NCBI GenBank assembly: GCA_035641235.1
Contig: DASQUP010000208.1
Span: 1-6,358, forward strand
DNA length: 6,358 nt
From: DASQUP01 sp035641235
GTDB lineage: Bacteria; Actinomycetota; CADDZG01; WHSQ01
Reading direction: 5' to 3'
Under the pieces are notes generated by a model that was given only the letters and a program-made list of their open reading frames with translations, was not told the origin of the DNA and made no database searches. The translations under genes and the position numbers were made by a program. Shown here in pieces: positions 5,306 to 6,358 of the stretch (positions are counted from its first letter, which is position 1; every line of letters starts with the position of its first letter).

Positions 5306-6343
5306 ATGTCCAACTCGAGTGAAATCATCGAGCACCTGCGGTGGCAGGCTGAGTGGTGCACAAAACTCGGGTCTCCCCTCTACGGCTACATGCTCGACCA
5401 CGCCGCCGACGATGTTGCCGCCGGAGGCCCAGTCGCCCTCATACTTGCGGGCCGCGAGGCGTCGCCGCGCTCAATGCTGGGGCTCAAGCTGATGGGCGCC
5501 GTCCATCGTCTCGTCCTCGAAGGGCGGGCCTCTGAGCTCGGGGCCTATTACCCATCGGTGGGGGGAAGCGCAGACCCGGAGATGGCCTGGACGGCGTTCA
5601 GGGAATTGGCGAGGGACAGGAGCCAGGAAATCGAGGCGGGCCTCGAACGTCCGGTCCAGACCAATGAAGTCGGCCGCGCTGCGGCACTTGTTGGTGGATT
5701 CCTTCAAGTGTCCAAGGAAACCCAGCTTCCGCTTCGAATCTTTGAGGTAGGAGCCAGCGCGGGTCTCCTCCTTCGCTGGGACCACTATTTCTATGAGGCC
5801 CGCGGCCTGACTTGGGGACCGAGCGATTCTCCCGTCAGGTTGTGCTCATACAACAGCGAGCGGGCGATGCCATTCGAGGTGGCTTCGAGCGTCATCATGA
5901 GAAGGGGGTGCGACACCGATCCCGTTGATCCAATAACCGAAGACGGACGACTGACCCTGCTTTCCTATGTGTGGCCCGATCAGATCGCACGCCATCGCCA
6001 TTTGCGGGGAGCTTTGGAGGTTGCCAAAGTGGTTCCGGCCACCGTGGACGACGCCGAGCTGGTCGGATGGACAGATCAAAACGTGCGGCCTTTGCCGGAT
6101 GCTGCCACCGTCGTTTACCACTCCATCGTCATGCAGTATCTGGCCGCGGAAGAGCGGAGCATGTTCGAGCAGCTCATTGTGGATCGAGGCGAGTCGACGA
6201 ACTCGACGGCGCCTCTAGCATGGCTGCGCATGGAGCCGGGCGGAGAGGAGTCGGAGGTACGGCTGACGATTTGGCCGGGGGGCGAGGAGAGGGTCGTGGC
6301 AACGTCCGGCTACCACGGCCTGAATGTCCGCTGGCTGCTCTGA
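5306..6343 (+). CDS. DUF2332 family protein
   Basis: A complete 345-residue member of DUF2332, a family of unknown function known mainly from Actinobacteria. Hallmarks: LRWQAEWCTKLGSPLYGYML (11-30), LKLMGAVHRLVLEG (60-73), YYPSVGG (81-87), VQTNEVGRAAALVGGF (117-132) and EVGASAGLLLRWDHYFYE (147-164), then SYVWPDQIARHRHLRGAL (220-237) and YHSIVMQYL (271-279). The EVGASAG block followed by a strand-helix pattern recalls the glycine-rich motif I of Rossmann-type SAM methyltransferases, but methyltransferase activity is not shown. No signal peptide or membrane segment is seen, so it is probably cytoplasmic. The start is ATG 5306; only a weak GAGG-type ribosome site lies about 11 bases upstream, and no better in-frame start is near. 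It seems to be transcribed alone, divergently from the protease. Only 15 bases follow the stop and no terminator can be judged. Confidence 0.92.
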   Translation: MSNSSEIIEHLRWQAEWCTKLGSPLYGYMLDHAADDVAAGGPVALILAGREASPRSMLGLKLMGAVHRLVLEGRASELGAYYPSVGGSADPEMAWTAFRELARDRSQEIEAGLERPVQTNEVGRAAALVGGFLQVSKETQLPLRIFEVGASAGLLLRWDHYFYEARGLTWGPSDSPVRLCSYNSERAMPFEVASSVIMRRGCDTDPVDPITEDGRLTLLSYVWPDQIARHRHLRGALEVAKVVPATVDDAELVGWTDQNVRPLPDAATVVYHSIVMQYLAAEERSMFEQLIVDRGESTNSTAPLAWLRMEPGGEESEVRLTIWPGGEERVVATSGYHGLNVRWLL

Positions 6344-6358
6344 ATAGCGGTTCGGGCT

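Noticed and set aside
1..6358. Mobile elements, CRISPR arrays, tRNA or rRNA genes
   Set aside because: No transposase, terminal repeats, spaced repeat array or RNA gene signature was seen on either strand.

Overview
The window looks like a chromosomal stretch from an actinobacterium. The evidence is moderately high G+C, a DinB/maleylpyruvate-isomerase-fold protein of the mycothiol-dependent type, a DUF2332 protein (a family I know mainly from Actinobacteria), and GTG starts on several genes. The Ser/Thr-rich linkers of the membrane protease would fit an acidimicrobial or similar lineage, but the sequence alone does not settle the genus.

Left half (1-2583, minus strand): a tight catabolic operon read right to left. 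It encodes an intradiol ring-cleavage dioxygenase (hydroxyquinol/catechol 1,2-dioxygenase type), an amidohydrolase of the chlorohydrolase/deaminase type, and a zinc-independent quinone oxidoreductase-like MDR protein that runs off the left edge. Gaps are 22 and 9 bases, so one mRNA is likely.

Control region (2584-2777): a divergent intergenic region with one promoter for the operon and one for an IclR-family regulator of the PcaR/PcaU/PobR type. Just downstream of each -10 box lies the same three-half-site module (CGGAC[A/C]-N2-TGTCCG-N5-CGG...), in the same orientation relative to the gene it precedes. This suggests that the regulator controls the operon and its own gene. It also argues that the dioxygenase starts at 2583, not at the upstream GTG at 2637.

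Right half: after the regulator (2778-3578) comes a 217-residue mycothiol-dependent-type DinB-fold protein (3632-4285), possibly cotranscribed. It meets a convergent membrane-anchored HtrA-like serine protease lacking a PDZ domain (4282-5181, minus strand), and the two stop codons overlap in the palindrome CTAG. A 124-base divergent spacer with a 33-base inverted repeat and four in-phase 11-base repeats separates the protease from a DUF2332 gene (5306-6343, plus strand).

Working model: the left operon degrades an aromatic compound, perhaps nitrogen- or halogen-substituted, through a dihydroxy or trihydroxy aromatic intermediate. It is induced through the IclR protein. The protease and DUF2332 genes look like unrelated housekeeping neighbours. 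I saw no mobile element, tRNA, rRNA or CRISPR array.
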